Counted from the first letter of the stretch, positions 18,270-27,055 are shown. The stretch: DNA of 33,491 nt from Bacteroidales bacterium (GCA_017450165.1 JAFSWO010000045.1:1-33491); one strand, 5' to 3'. Translations and numbers: made by a program. The notes: a model not told the origin generated them from the sequence alone.

Positions 18270-18277
18270 CAAAAATA
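18270..18277 (-). promoter_or_regulatory. Probable -7 box of tamB
   Basis: On the minus strand TATTTTTG matches TAnnTTTG, 26 nt before the tamB ATG. A TTG about 23 nt further upstream is slightly too far for a standard -33 box. Confidence 0.45.
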
Positions 18278-18290
18278 GGAATTTTTTTCG

Positions 18291-18298
18291 TATTTTCG
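18291..18298 (+). promoter_or_regulatory. Possible -7 box of tsaD
   Basis: TATTTTCG differs by one base from TAnnTTTG and lies 25 nt before the tsaD ATG in the 80-nt divergent gap with tamB. No -33 box is evident. Confidence 0.3.
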
Positions 18299-18323
18299 CG
18301 CAACAAATGCCCTGTAGTTACGT

Positions 18324-19355
18324 ATGAGCCTGACCATTCTCGGAATTGAATCCTCCTGTGACGACACCTCTGCTGCCGTCATCCGCGACGAGTATCTGCT
18401 CTCCAACGTGATGGCCTCGCAGGAGGTGCATCGCCGTTACGGTGGCGTCGTGCCGGAGCTCGCTTCGCGCGCGCACCAGCAGAATATCGTACCTGTGGTA
18501 TCGCAGGCGCTGGATCAGGCGGGCATCAAGATGGAGGAGGTCGATGCATTGGCCTTCACCCGCGGTCCGGGCCTGCTGGGCTCGCTGCTGGTGGGCACAT
18601 CCTTCACCAAGGGGCTCGCCGTGGCTTCCGGTAAACCCATCATCGAGGTCAACCACCTGCAGGGACATATCCTTTCGCACTTTGTCAAGGTTCCCGGCGC
18701 TGAGAACCGACAGCCGAAGTTCCCCTTCCTCTGCCTGCTCGTGTCGGGTGGCCACACGCAGATCGTGCGCGTGGACAACCATCTGGATTTTGAGATTCTG
18801 GGCCGCACGATCGACGATGCGGTGGGTGAGGCCTTTGACAAGTGCGCCAAACTGATGGATCTGGGCTATCCGGGCGGTCCCGTGGTGGACACACTGGCCA
18901 AGGAGGGCGATCCCAAGCGCTTCCGTTTTGCCAAGCCCAACATCCCCGCCCTGGACTACAGTTTCAGCGGCATCAAGACCTCGCTGCTCTACTTCCTGCG
19001 CGACCAGCTGAAGGAGGATCCGGATTTCCTCAAGAACAATATGGCCGACCTCTGCGCTTCGTTCCAGAAGGACCTGATAGATATTCTGCTCAAGAAGCTG
19101 ATTCTAGCGGTCAAGGAGACTGGAATTCGCGAAGTAGCCCTCTCGGGCGGCGTTTCTGCTAACTCGGGGCTGCGCGCGCGGATTGAAGAGGAGGGGCGCA
19201 AGCGCGGCTGGAACACCTATCTGCCTGCCCTGCGCTTTACCACCGACAACGCGGCGATGATTGCCATCACCGGTTACTACCGCTACAAGCGCGGACTTTT
19301 CGCGCCGCTCGATATCGCACCGATTTCCCGTTCTGCAGAATACGGTGACCGATGA
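18324..19355 (+). CDS. tsaD: tRNA N6-adenosine threonylcarbamoyltransferase TsaD
   Basis: A 343-aa ASKHA-fold protein that transfers the threonylcarbamoyl group from TC-AMP to A37 of tRNA, with TsaB and TsaE. All hallmarks are present: ILGIESSCDDTSAAV at the start, VVPELASRAH, RGPGLLGSLLVG, the iron-binding HLQGH (His111 and His115), LLVSGGHTQIV, DDAVGEAFDK, and SGGVSANSGLR in the C-terminal half. Length is typical. The stop overlaps the next ATG by 4 nt (ATGA), coupling it to the FAD-dependent dehydrogenase. It is divergent from tamB. Confidence 0.97.
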   Translation: MSLTILGIESSCDDTSAAVIRDEYLLSNVMASQEVHRRYGGVVPELASRAHQQNIVPVVSQALDQAGIKMEEVDALAFTRGPGLLGSLLVGTSFTKGLAVASGKPIIEVNHLQGHILSHFVKVPGAENRQPKFPFLCLLVSGGHTQIVRVDNHLDFEILGRTIDDAVGEAFDKCAKLMDLGYPGGPVVDTLAKEGDPKRFRFAKPNIPALDYSFSGIKTSLLYFLRDQLKEDPDFLKNNMADLCASFQKDLIDILLKKLILAVKETGIREVALSGGVSANSGLRARIEEEGRKRGWNTYLPALRFTTDNAAMIAITGYYRYKRGLFAPLDIAPISRSAEYGDR

Positions 19356-20908
19356 AAGAGTTCGAACTTGCTTTTCCCCTGCGCCACACGCCGACGGAGG
19401 CCGATCTGACGGCCGCCGCTGCGCGTGCCTTGGGCATCTCTCCGGCCAAGGTGTCCACGGTGAAGATTCTGCGCCGATCGCTGGATGCCCGTGGCGAAAT
19501 CCTCTACCGGTATCGCGTAGCGGCTACGGCGATGGGTGAGGCACCTATAGAAGATTATAAACTCCCTGACTATAAGAACGTTTCTGCAGCTGAGCCCGTA
19601 ATCGTCGTGGGCAGCGGCCCCGCCGGCATGTTTGCGGCCCTGCGTCTGCTGATGGAGGGCAAAAAGCCCGTGATTCTGGAGCGGGGCGTGGATGTCCATG
19701 CCCGCAAAACCGATATCGCAGCCCTCTCTACGGCCGGACGCGTCAACCCCGACTCCAACTACTGTTTTGGAGAGGGAGGCGCCGGCACCTTCTCGGACGG
19801 TAAGCTCTTTACGCGCTCCAACAAGCGCGGCGACATCCGCGAGGTGCTGCACCAGTTGGTGGCCTTCGGTGCGGATCCCTCCATTCTGGTGGATGCCCAT
19901 CCCCATATCGGCAGCGACAAATTGCCTCTGATCGTAGAGAACATCCGCAAGGGCATCGTGGAGCACGGCGGCGAGTATCACTTTGGTGCGCGGGTAGAGG
20001 ATTTGCATCCGGTGGAAGGGCCAGGCAAGCGGCAATGGAAAGTAGTCTGTGCCGGCGGCCTGACCTTTACGGCCAGCGCGGTCATTCTCGCTACCGGCCA
20101 CTCCTCGAGGGATTTATACCGGCTCTTTGCAGAAAAGGGCTGGGCGCTGGAGGCCAAGGGATTTGCCTTGGGCGTTCGTGCCGAGCACCCGCAGTCACTC
20201 ATCAACCGCATCCGCTATCACGGCAAGTATCAGCCAGATATGCCCGCTGCCGAATATGCACTGGTTACCCAGGCGCAGGGCAGGGGCGTCTTCTCCTTCT
20301 GCATGTGTCCGGGCGGCATTCTGGTACCGTCAGTCTCTGCACCGGGTGAAGTGGTTCTCAACGGCATGTCCAACTCACAGCGCAACTCGAAATGGGCCAA
20401 TGCCGGCATCGTCTGCTCCGTGGAGCCTGGCGATGTGCCGGAGTATGACAAATATGGGATCTTTGGACTGCTGGAATTCCAGGAGGCGGTGGAGCGTAAG
20501 ATGTATGCTTTCTCCGATTCCATCCAGGCCCCGGCCCAGCGCATGATGGACTTCTGCCGAAAGGCGCTCTCCGCATCGCTGCCGGCAACCTCCTATCATC
20601 CCGGCGCTGTCTCCGCGCCGCTGCATGAATTGCTGCCGGACTTCGTCTACACGCGCCTGCGTGAGGCATTCCCGGCCTTCAGCCGTCAGATGAAGGGCTA
20701 CTACACGAACGATGCGCTGCTGCTCGCCTGCGAGTCCCGCACCTCTTCCCCCGTGCGCATCCCGCGCGATCCTGAATCGATGGAATCCCTCTCCTGTCCG
20801 GGCCTTTACCCCTGTGGCGAAGGCGCCGGCTACGCCGGAGGCATCGTCTCCAGCGCCATCGACGGCATCCTCGCTGCCTCTGCTATTGCCCGGACTGCTT
20901 CGAGGTAA
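19352..20908 (+). CDS. FAD-dependent dehydrogenase (COG2509-like)
   Basis: A 518-aa flavoprotein. After an N-terminal ~85-residue domain (ELAFPLRHTPTEADL, KVSTVKILRRSLDARGE) comes the dinucleotide-binding loop VIVVGSGPAGMFAALRLL and the acidic end of the second strand, VILERG. GEGGAGTFSDGKL and ILATGHSSRDLYRLF follow, and the C-terminal FAD motif is PGLYPCGEGAGYAGGIVSSAIDG. This is the pattern of the uncharacterised FAD-dependent dehydrogenase family COG2509. The substrate is unknown. It is coupled to tsaD by ATGA and followed at once by a hairpin that ends the unit. Confidence 0.86.
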   Translation: MKEFELAFPLRHTPTEADLTAAAARALGISPAKVSTVKILRRSLDARGEILYRYRVAATAMGEAPIEDYKLPDYKNVSAAEPVIVVGSGPAGMFAALRLLMEGKKPVILERGVDVHARKTDIAALSTAGRVNPDSNYCFGEGGAGTFSDGKLFTRSNKRGDIREVLHQLVAFGADPSILVDAHPHIGSDKLPLIVENIRKGIVEHGGEYHFGARVEDLHPVEGPGKRQWKVVCAGGLTFTASAVILATGHSSRDLYRLFAEKGWALEAKGFALGVRAEHPQSLINRIRYHGKYQPDMPAAEYALVTQAQGRGVFSFCMCPGGILVPSVSAPGEVVLNGMSNSQRNSKWANAGIVCSVEPGDVPEYDKYGIFGLLEFQEAVERKMYAFSDSIQAPAQRMMDFCRKALSASLPATSYHPGAVSAPLHELLPDFVYTRLREAFPAFSRQMKGYYTNDALLLACESRTSSPVRIPRDPESMESLSCPGLYPCGEGAGYAGGIVSSAIDGILAASAIARTASR

Positions 20909-20961
20909 CTGCTGCGCAGGGACAAAAACAGCCTTGCGGCGAGTCCCTGCTCCGCAGTTAC
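20905..20961. terminator. Large hairpin between convergent genes, probable terminator
   Basis: Two 19-nt arms (20905-20923 and 20943-20961) pair at 17 of 19 positions around a 19-nt loop that begins with AAAAA. The left arm overlaps the stop codon of the FAD gene. There is no U-tract on the plus strand, so it may work as a bidirectional barrier rather than a classic intrinsic terminator. Confidence 0.55.
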
Positions 20962-20978
20962 GCTCTCCGCAGGTCCTG

Positions 20979-21608
20979 TCAAATCAAAAGATCTTCGACG
21001 GTGAGTTTGGGGACGTAGTGGACCCCCTCTTTGCGGAAATACTTGAGGGAGTCGCCCTGGTGGACGGGGAGGAGGAAAATGCGCTCCAGACCCTTGCCAA
21101 GGCCGATGACAGCCCGCGGCTTGAGGGGAAGATCCAGCGCCTGCTGAAGGGCGTCAGGCTGGAAATTCAAGATGATGATACCGTTCAGTCCGCGGCTGAC
21201 CGCACTCAGCAGAATGCTTTGCGCCGCGATTCCCAGATCGATATCCACGATGCGGTCTTCCGCCCGCACGCTGCAGATCACGATATAGCCTTGCGGCTCC
21301 TGACCCGGATGGGGGAGATGCTCCTCCGGCAGCGCGGCACCCAGCTTGACAAGCGGATGTACCTTGTACGCCTCCTCCGAGGGCACCAGTCGGAACCGCA
21401 GGCTCTGCGCATTCATCCCCGAGGGACAGAGCGTTGCGGCCGCAACCAGTTCCTTGAGCGCCGCGTGCGACAGCTTCACCGTCGCATCATAGCCTCGGTG
21501 GCTCCGGTTTTTCTTAAGCAGACTATCCAGCGACGGATGGTTGCGTATCACCTTGGGCCGCACCTCCCGCAGCGCCTCCATCTTCTTCTCCAGATAGTTG
21601 TCCGCCAT
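20979..21608 (-). CDS. Nitroreductase family protein
   Basis: A 209-aa FMN-dependent nitroreductase-fold protein. After a helical N-terminal stretch (EKKMEALREVRPKVIR) it has LLKKNRSHRGYDATVKLS, the usual FMN-phosphate Arg cluster, then LVAAATLCPSGMNAQSLRF, and the dimer segment DIDLGIAAQSILLSAVSRGLNG. It ends with LPLKPRAVIGLGKG. Such enzymes reduce nitro, quinone or flavin substrates with NAD(P)H; the actual substrate is unknown. It starts 3 nt after the VWA gene stop, so it belongs to the same leftward transcript. Confidence 0.85.
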   Translation of the reverse strand: MADNYLEKKMEALREVRPKVIRNHPSLDSLLKKNRSHRGYDATVKLSHAALKELVAAATLCPSGMNAQSLRFRLVPSEEAYKVHPLVKLGAALPEEHLPHPGQEPQGYIVICSVRAEDRIVDIDLGIAAQSILLSAVSRGLNGIIILNFQPDALQQALDLPLKPRAVIGLGKGLERIFLLPVHQGDSLKYFRKEGVHYVPKLTVEDLLI

Positions 21609-21611
21609 ACT

Positions 21612-22862
21612 TTATTTGATATAATCCTCAATCAAGCGGAAGAGCAAATCATTCAGCTTTTCGACTTGGAATTCGCCGACAGTCGGAACCAGATGTCTGT
21701 TGCCGACGCCGCTGTCATCGGTCAGGAAAGTGTAGGTTCCACCCGTTACGATAGCGAAATCACGGCACATGAACTCCGTGCTCTTGTCGGAAGTGGAAGC
21801 CAGTACTGGAATGAGGCGGATGCCCATTTCGGAATACGTCCTGATGGATGCCTGCAGGCTCTCGACGACCCCCTGATGGTCGATATGGGCCGGCGCATCC
21901 AGTAACAGAAAGGCCAGGCGGGCACGGGCTTTGGTATTCCAGGAGAGATTTTGAATGGATGTTTCCAGGCCGGAGTGGACCGCTTCCGGAAGGTCACCGC
22001 CTCCTTCGGCATCCTGCTTGCGGACAAAGGCGCTCGTCTTGGCGGGGGTCGTGAAATCGTCGTAGCGGGTCAGATAGCTATCTCTTGTGTCGCGGTAGAT
22101 TTTGTCGCGGTAGAAGACGGCGGCTGTCCGGATGGTGATACTCTCCTGGCTCTGGGCAACTCGCTCCAGGATAGAGAGTAAATCTTCTTTAAGGAATGCG
22201 ATTTCATCGCCCATCGACCCGGTCGCATCGACGATAAAGGCGACATCGGCCCTGGCTTCCGGTGCGGTGGTGCTGGCGACGTACGTATTGATTTTGGCTT
22301 CATCGGTGAAAGTCGTAACTACGGGAGCGGTTTCCTGCAATACGCCGTTGATCCGAATCTGCAGGCTGGTCGGGGCCCGTTCCTGCCCGCGGGCGGCAAA
22401 GAGATCGTACCAAAGCTGGGCGTCGCCCGCATTCGATGTCCGGGCTTTCCAGACAACGGTGCCGCTCTCCAGCAGTTCGACGGTCGCGCCGACAACCGGT
22501 TTGCCGGAAGCATCCTGTACGTGCAAGGCATAACGGGATGCGGTGTTGAACCCCCAGTCGGCAGCCATCTTGCCGTAGTCGGGAACTGCCTGCTGCGGCG
22601 CATCAGGATTGGGCTCTCCGGGTTTGGCGGTCATCAGTCCGCCCCAATAATCCCAATGCGCGAGATCGGACCACTCGCCCGCTGTCAGCACGCCTGCCGT
22701 TCCGGAACCGGGGCCGGACGGTTCTCCCGGCCCCGGCAGCCCTGTTACGTCGATTCCATAGCGCCCGGAAACGGACGAACCGTCGGGCCAATCGGATGTT
22801 GAGCAGGCCATGAAACTGGAAAGCAACGCGAACAGGATTCCCAGGGAAACAAATCTTTTCAT
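21612..22862 (-). CDS. von Willebrand factor A domain lipoprotein
   Basis: A 416-aa secreted lipoprotein from the ATG at 22862 (a second ATG at 22877 adds five residues). The signal peptide ends in SSFMAC with lipid Cys at residue 20. A Gly/Pro-rich linker follows, then a small Ig-like/carboxypeptidase-regulatory-like domain (YALHVQDASGKPVVGATVELLESG) and a VWA domain. Its MIDAS is DVAFIVDATGSMGDE, with a later Asp in LAFLLLDAPAH and an IRLIPVLAS strand, as expected for a metal-dependent ligand-binding module. The role is unknown; surface adhesion or assembly is plausible. The gene begins 21 nt after the nuclease stop and is 3 nt before the nitroreductase gene. Confidence 0.85.
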   Translation of the reverse strand: MKRFVSLGILFALLSSFMACSTSDWPDGSSVSGRYGIDVTGLPGPGEPSGPGSGTAGVLTAGEWSDLAHWDYWGGLMTAKPGEPNPDAPQQAVPDYGKMAADWGFNTASRYALHVQDASGKPVVGATVELLESGTVVWKARTSNAGDAQLWYDLFAARGQERAPTSLQIRINGVLQETAPVVTTFTDEAKINTYVASTTAPEARADVAFIVDATGSMGDEIAFLKEDLLSILERVAQSQESITIRTAAVFYRDKIYRDTRDSYLTRYDDFTTPAKTSAFVRKQDAEGGGDLPEAVHSGLETSIQNLSWNTKARARLAFLLLDAPAHIDHQGVVESLQASIRTYSEMGIRLIPVLASTSDKSTEFMCRDFAIVTGGTYTFLTDDSGVGNRHLVPTVGEFQVEKLNDLLFRLIEDYIK

Positions 22863-22883
22863 CGTTTTTTTAGTCAATTATTA

Positions 22884-24299
22884 TCAGAACGACTGGAAGC
22901 CGCTCCACGACGTATTCGCCTCCGCCGTAGTCTGCAGCGCGGCAGGCAGGTTCGCAAAGAGGTCAAACCCTGTCCACGTCTCAATCTGGTCTACGCTTAC
23001 GGCGAAATTGTAGTAAAACTCGGTATCTTTATCGTACTCCCGATGATCGAACCAGAAACCAATGGCCATAGCATTCGTGATATTACCATTGGCATCGCGT
23101 GATACCTTCAGCAGGGCTTTCCAGTAATAATTCGGGATAGGCAGGCTGGCAGGGTTGGCATTTTGACCGCCTGCTCCAGTGAGGTAATTGATAGTCTCAT
23201 TGCCGTTCACCTTGCGATAGGTTGGACCGGTCACCACGTAGACCGTATCGGTTCCCGATGTCAAACTGCGTACGGCACCCTCCAGGGTCCCCCAGATGCT
23301 GCCGTTGAACTTGTTCTGCAACTGCGGCGTCTGGTTGGTGGAATAGTACGTTTGCAGATTCATCGTGTCGTCGCTCTTGCGGGAAGCATTCGGAATCTGG
23401 TGCCCGCGCGCATACGCAGAGGCATTGTACATTGTTCCGTAGCTATTGCTGACGATATTCACCTGCTTGTTGTTTGCAATGTTCGGGTTGTAACGCCAGC
23501 TGCTGGTACTGCCTGAGCCAGAAGTATGGGCAGCAGTCAGTGGATAGGCCACCCAAAGTGACGCATACCAGGTATAGCTGTAATTGTACGAGTAATTCCG
23601 ATTAGCCGCCGTCTGTGTGCCGCTGCCGTAGAACTGGCCCACAAAATCCTCGCTGCCCGTCACGGCAGGAAGCTCGAGCCAACCCGTCTGCGGATAGGAT
23701 ACTGCAGCCGATGTGGTGAAGGAACGGACGTCTCCATAACGATAAACATACTCGCTCGTCGCCTCGTTATACTCCAACACGTACGCCTTATAGTAATAGG
23801 TAGTCGTGGAGGAGAGACTGGTCAGTTCCTGATTGAAACTGCCGGAAGCCACTTCGCCCGGTGAAGAGGCATAGAGTTCGTTGTTCAGATTGCCCGCGCT
23901 GGTACCCCAGTAGAAGCCGGCCTCGTAGACCCTCCCAGTTGCACCTGTAAAGGAACCCTGCAGCGTCGCTCTAGCCGAACCAACGCCCGTCGCTGCCGAC
24001 GTCGTCACCGTAGAGGTGGCCACAGCTTTTGTCCGGAACGATTCCTCTGAACCCACCACCTCCTGACCACCTTCAACCACATAAGCCTTGAAGTAGTAGG
24101 TGGTATTGGCGGTCAGCCCGCTAATTGCCTTGCTGAAAGGTGAAGACGTACCACCCGCAGCGACCTTGTTTCCAAGGCTGCCCGAGGTGGTTCCGTAGTA
24201 GAAACCCGTTTCGGAAATCGCCCCCGTCTCCCCGGTGAAGGAGCCCGACAGGGTTGCCCCTGTCGAGCTCACTCCACTCGGAATGCTGGCGGTCGTCAC
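22884..24299 (-). CDS. DNA/RNA non-specific endonuclease with Fn3-like repeats, N-terminally cut by an in-frame TGA
   Basis: The frame is open from 24344, directly after a TGA, but the only start-type codon near the front is a GTG at 24299. There is no ATG and no signal peptide. From the GTG it gives 471 aa. Two ~95-residue repeats come first, both with the pattern ATLxGSFTGxTGxxxExGFYxGT and ending in TTYYxKAYV. The C-terminal half is a NUC-family nuclease with ARGHQIPNASRKSDD (His near residue 300) and NQTPQLQNKFNGSIWGTLE, matching the R-G-H and N...N...W..LE pattern; the usual Asp of DRGH is Ala. The bases before the GTG encode a Ser/Gly linker in the same frame as the upstream lipoprotein, so this is probably the detached C-terminus of a larger exported protein. 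Confidence 0.8.
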   Translation of the reverse strand: MTTASIPSGVSSTGATLSGSFTGETGAISETGFYYGTTSGSLGNKVAAGGTSSPFSKAISGLTANTTYYFKAYVVEGGQEVVGSEESFRTKAVATSTVTTSAATGVGSARATLQGSFTGATGRVYEAGFYWGTSAGNLNNELYASSPGEVASGSFNQELTSLSSTTTYYYKAYVLEYNEATSEYVYRYGDVRSFTTSAAVSYPQTGWLELPAVTGSEDFVGQFYGSGTQTAANRNYSYNYSYTWYASLWVAYPLTAAHTSGSGSTSSWRYNPNIANNKQVNIVSNSYGTMYNASAYARGHQIPNASRKSDDTMNLQTYYSTNQTPQLQNKFNGSIWGTLEGAVRSLTSGTDTVYVVTGPTYRKVNGNETINYLTGAGGQNANPASLPIPNYYWKALLKVSRDANGNITNAMAIGFWFDHREYDKDTEFYYNFAVSVDQIETWTGFDLFANLPAALQTTAEANTSWSGFQSF

Positions 24300-24344
24300 T
24301 GTTGCTGTGGGCTCATCACCCCCGGCGCCGCCGCCGGATCCACT

Positions 24345-27044
24345 TCAGTTGGTCGTATAGATTATCTTGTCGAATCTGAGGAATCCGTTAGCTGTTCCGG
24401 TATTGTCAGTAACAATCTCTATCTTGTAGTATTTATCCGCAGCCGGACTAGTAACTATTGCAGAGGCATCTCCAGTTCCGCTGATACTTATATTGTAAGT
24501 GTCTTTTGTGGAGAAGTCAGAGGAAGAGGAAACATAGAGTTTTGCGGATGTAATGGGACTCGTCTCTACTTGAGTGATATGCAGAGTAACAGTCCGGATT
24601 GCCTCAGAAATCGCACTGTTGGTAGTAATCGTTGGAGTAGATGCCGTAGTCTTCCTTCCGGCACGCATCGTTGTCCAGTTGCTATTACCACCGTTGTTAA
24701 CGTTGGCCAACGTCAATGCCAAGCCATCACATGTATTGACAAACGAGCCAGTGTAAGAAGTTACATTTGTATCGAACGTAGTACCTTTTGCAAATGTGAT
24801 AGTATACGTTTTTCCGCTCGAAATAGTGGCAGTCGTACTTGCAGATGCAGAATTAGCATCAGAGGCCGAAGCAACAACTGTAACATCATATGTTCCGTAG
24901 TCTGCCATTGTAAAGGTATGGCTTCCTGCCGCACTAGCATTATAGTTCTGAGTTCCACATGAAACAACATAACTGATGGCTTCTGAGGAACCTGATGCTG
25001 CGCCCCATGTTACAGTAATCTGCTTGTTAGCATCATCTGTAGAAACCGAAAGAGTCCCCGCCGCAAGATACTTTGTTCCATTGAGAGAAGAGATGTAGTT
25101 GCTTTGATACATCTCTTTTGTTGAGTTGTAGAGATATAGATACCCATAGACAACTACTTCGTCAGCAACAGAAATCTCTGAATTAGATGTGAAATCCGTA
25201 TTACCAACATTTCTTCCACTGTAGATATTCAGCATGTTGGATTTGGTACCATCCACAGAAATATCATATGTAACTGAATGATACGTGCTACTGTATGATC
25301 CTACTTGTGCAACGATACCTGACACATATACCTGTTCAGCGGACTTCTGTCCAGAAGTGTAACTGGCAATTATTGCCAAAGCTTCTGTTACAGTGTAAGG
25401 ATGCTCAAGCGAACCATCATTCGCATCAGTGCTCGTTACTGTAATAGTATATGATCCAACAGCAGCACTGTAAGTAGCATCGCCATCGAATGAGGCAGTT
25501 ATAGTGGCCGAACCGACAGTACCATTAAGAGTTACGACACCTGTTGAAGCATTAACTGTTCCAATTGAAGCTCCAGAAAGAGCATAAGTAATATTCTCTG
25601 TAATGGCGCTGACGTTAGGACTTGCAGTTGCTGTCTGGCCTGTGCATGAGCCATAAGTGTCGGTATCATAATCAAGAGCTGCAGAAGCGAAAGATAGTGT
25701 AACTGGAATTTTTGGATTAATCTTTATCTCCTTAATCTGATAGCCACCGGTTGGAGACGTAAACTCAATAGAGACTTTACCGGATAGCGGTGTTGCATTT
25801 GAGAAAGTATACTCCGTAAGAGAGGTAACGCTATTAAGTGTTTCTGAGCCAAGAACAGTATTTCCTACTTTTACAGAAAGGGTTACCTCCTTCCCGCTAT
25901 TAGTCTTAGCATAAACTACAACTTTTTCGACATTTGTTACAACGTTATTGGACGAAATTGTAGCCTCATTCGTGTTCGAACTAGTATTTAGTGCAAGGAT
26001 ATTGCTAGTATAATTGGCATAATTGGCCGCAAGTTTCCAGTTGATTGTTGTGCTCTCGCTAGTTAAATCAACATTACCAGAAGTGGAGTTCCATGGATTA
26101 GAAGTGAAGGTATAGTCCCAATCGGAAGCCTCCACATTTGCATATACTGTGGCCGCGGATACGTGACTATCTTCAATACTAATATTGAGGGTGGTTATCT
26201 TGCCACTTTCCAGGACAATGCCACTACCAGGTACAGTTATGTCTTTCGAGATGTTATAATGTTCAGTTGTAGCACTCAAAGTGAGAGTGCTGCCAGAGGC
26301 TAGTGTTTGAGGATAAACGATGAAATAAGCCGCATTGGAGCCATCAATTGCGAATTGAGTGGGAGCGGTATATTCAGCTGTGACAGTTGTAGACTGTCCA
26401 GAGTATAGTTCTCCCAATTCCTGATTCACCATGTCTATATAAACCCTACCAACTAGGTTTGATGCCGCCGTAAGAGAAACTGTAGTCGGGTGCTCGGACG
26501 ATAAATCATAAGCGGGAGAGTCATCTATAAGCACCACTTTTACTATTGCTCCAAGTCTAGCGAACTGCAGGTTTTCTATCGTTGTAGTAGTATTGGTAGA
26601 AACCGTGAAAGACTTGGATACCATTATGTCGGCAGTGCCATCAAAAGAGGTTGCCGTAGGCCTTTGAGTCAATGGTATGTCTACTTTTGCACCATTAGAA
26701 GAAACCCCATTACTAGAGTGCGGGTAATAAGCATAATAGGTCCCAGCAGAACTTACTTTTCCGCTAAAAGTAGCAGAAACAGCAGTTTCTCCATCGCCAA
26801 TAGAATTTTCAGCGAAAGTCACATTTGTAGAAGTTCCGTTTGAAACACCGATGGCATCTCCGTCACACCACTTAGGAGTGGCGCCATCCATTAGAGTCCT
26901 ACTGGAAGGTTGAACGTCTGGATTGCCAGCTATGAGAGTTACTTCAATAGGGTCATTGACTGTAGTAGATGAATCTTTGGCGCAAGAAGCGAATAGCGCT
27001 ATTAAAGCAACAAACGAGAAGATATATTTGAATGTCCTTTTCAT
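24345..27044 (-). CDS. Fimbrillin-like multidomain lipoprotein with OB-like and Fn3-like domains
   Basis: An 899-aa lipoprotein with signal MKRTFKYIFSFVALIALFASC (lipid Cys21). Residues ~35-290 resemble the fimbrillin/Mfa-like family (PKWCDGDAIGVSNG, TYYAYYPHSS, YFIVYPQTLASGS). A beta-sandwich follows (VKVGNTVLGSETLN, YQIKEIKINPK), then a Big-2-like Ig domain (GTVNASTGVVTLNG), an OB-like DUF6359-type domain (GSLEHPYTVTEALAII, EQVYVSGIVAQV), a Fn3-like domain and a last beta-sandwich ending in FLRFDKIIYTTN. In Bacteroidales, such strings often precede a secreted nuclease. Here a TGA stops the frame and the nuclease ORF continues in the same frame. Base composition is clearly AT-richer (mid-40s % GC by eye) than the neighbours, suggesting transfer. 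Confidence 0.8.
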   Translation of the reverse strand: MKRTFKYIFSFVALIALFASCAKDSSTTVNDPIEVTLIAGNPDVQPSSRTLMDGATPKWCDGDAIGVSNGTSTNVTFAENSIGDGETAVSATFSGKVSSAGTYYAYYPHSSNGVSSNGAKVDIPLTQRPTATSFDGTADIMVSKSFTVSTNTTTTIENLQFARLGAIVKVVLIDDSPAYDLSSEHPTTVSLTAASNLVGRVYIDMVNQELGELYSGQSTTVTAEYTAPTQFAIDGSNAAYFIVYPQTLASGSTLTLSATTEHYNISKDITVPGSGIVLESGKITTLNISIEDSHVSAATVYANVEASDWDYTFTSNPWNSTSGNVDLTSESTTINWKLAANYANYTSNILALNTSSNTNEATISSNNVVTNVEKVVVYAKTNSGKEVTLSVKVGNTVLGSETLNSVTSLTEYTFSNATPLSGKVSIEFTSPTGGYQIKEIKINPKIPVTLSFASAALDYDTDTYGSCTGQTATASPNVSAITENITYALSGASIGTVNASTGVVTLNGTVGSATITASFDGDATYSAAVGSYTITVTSTDANDGSLEHPYTVTEALAIIASYTSGQKSAEQVYVSGIVAQVGSYSSTYHSVTYDISVDGTKSNMLNIYSGRNVGNTDFTSNSEISVADEVVVYGYLYLYNSTKEMYQSNYISSLNGTKYLAAGTLSVSTDDANKQITVTWGAASGSSEAISYVVSCGTQNYNASAAGSHTFTMADYGTYDVTVVASASDANSASASTTATISSGKTYTITFAKGTTFDTNVTSYTGSFVNTCDGLALTLANVNNGGNSNWTTMRAGRKTTASTPTITTNSAISEAIRTVTLHITQVETSPITSAKLYVSSSSDFSTKDTYNISISGTGDASAIVTSPAADKYYKIEIVTDNTGTANGFLRFDKIIYTTN

Positions 27045-27055
27045 AAGCGCAAGTA

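Noticed and set aside
20712..21905. A 397-codon plus-strand frame across the FAD gene end and the nitroreductase
   Set aside because: It covers the hairpin and is antisense to the nitroreductase and VWA genes; its sequence is low-complexity Arg/Leu/Gln typical of shadows.
24345..24347. TGA recoded as selenocysteine or tryptophan
   Set aside because: TGA is used as a normal stop elsewhere in the window (for example after the addB-like and MBL genes), a linker does not need Sec or Trp, and no SECIS-like hairpin was noticed.
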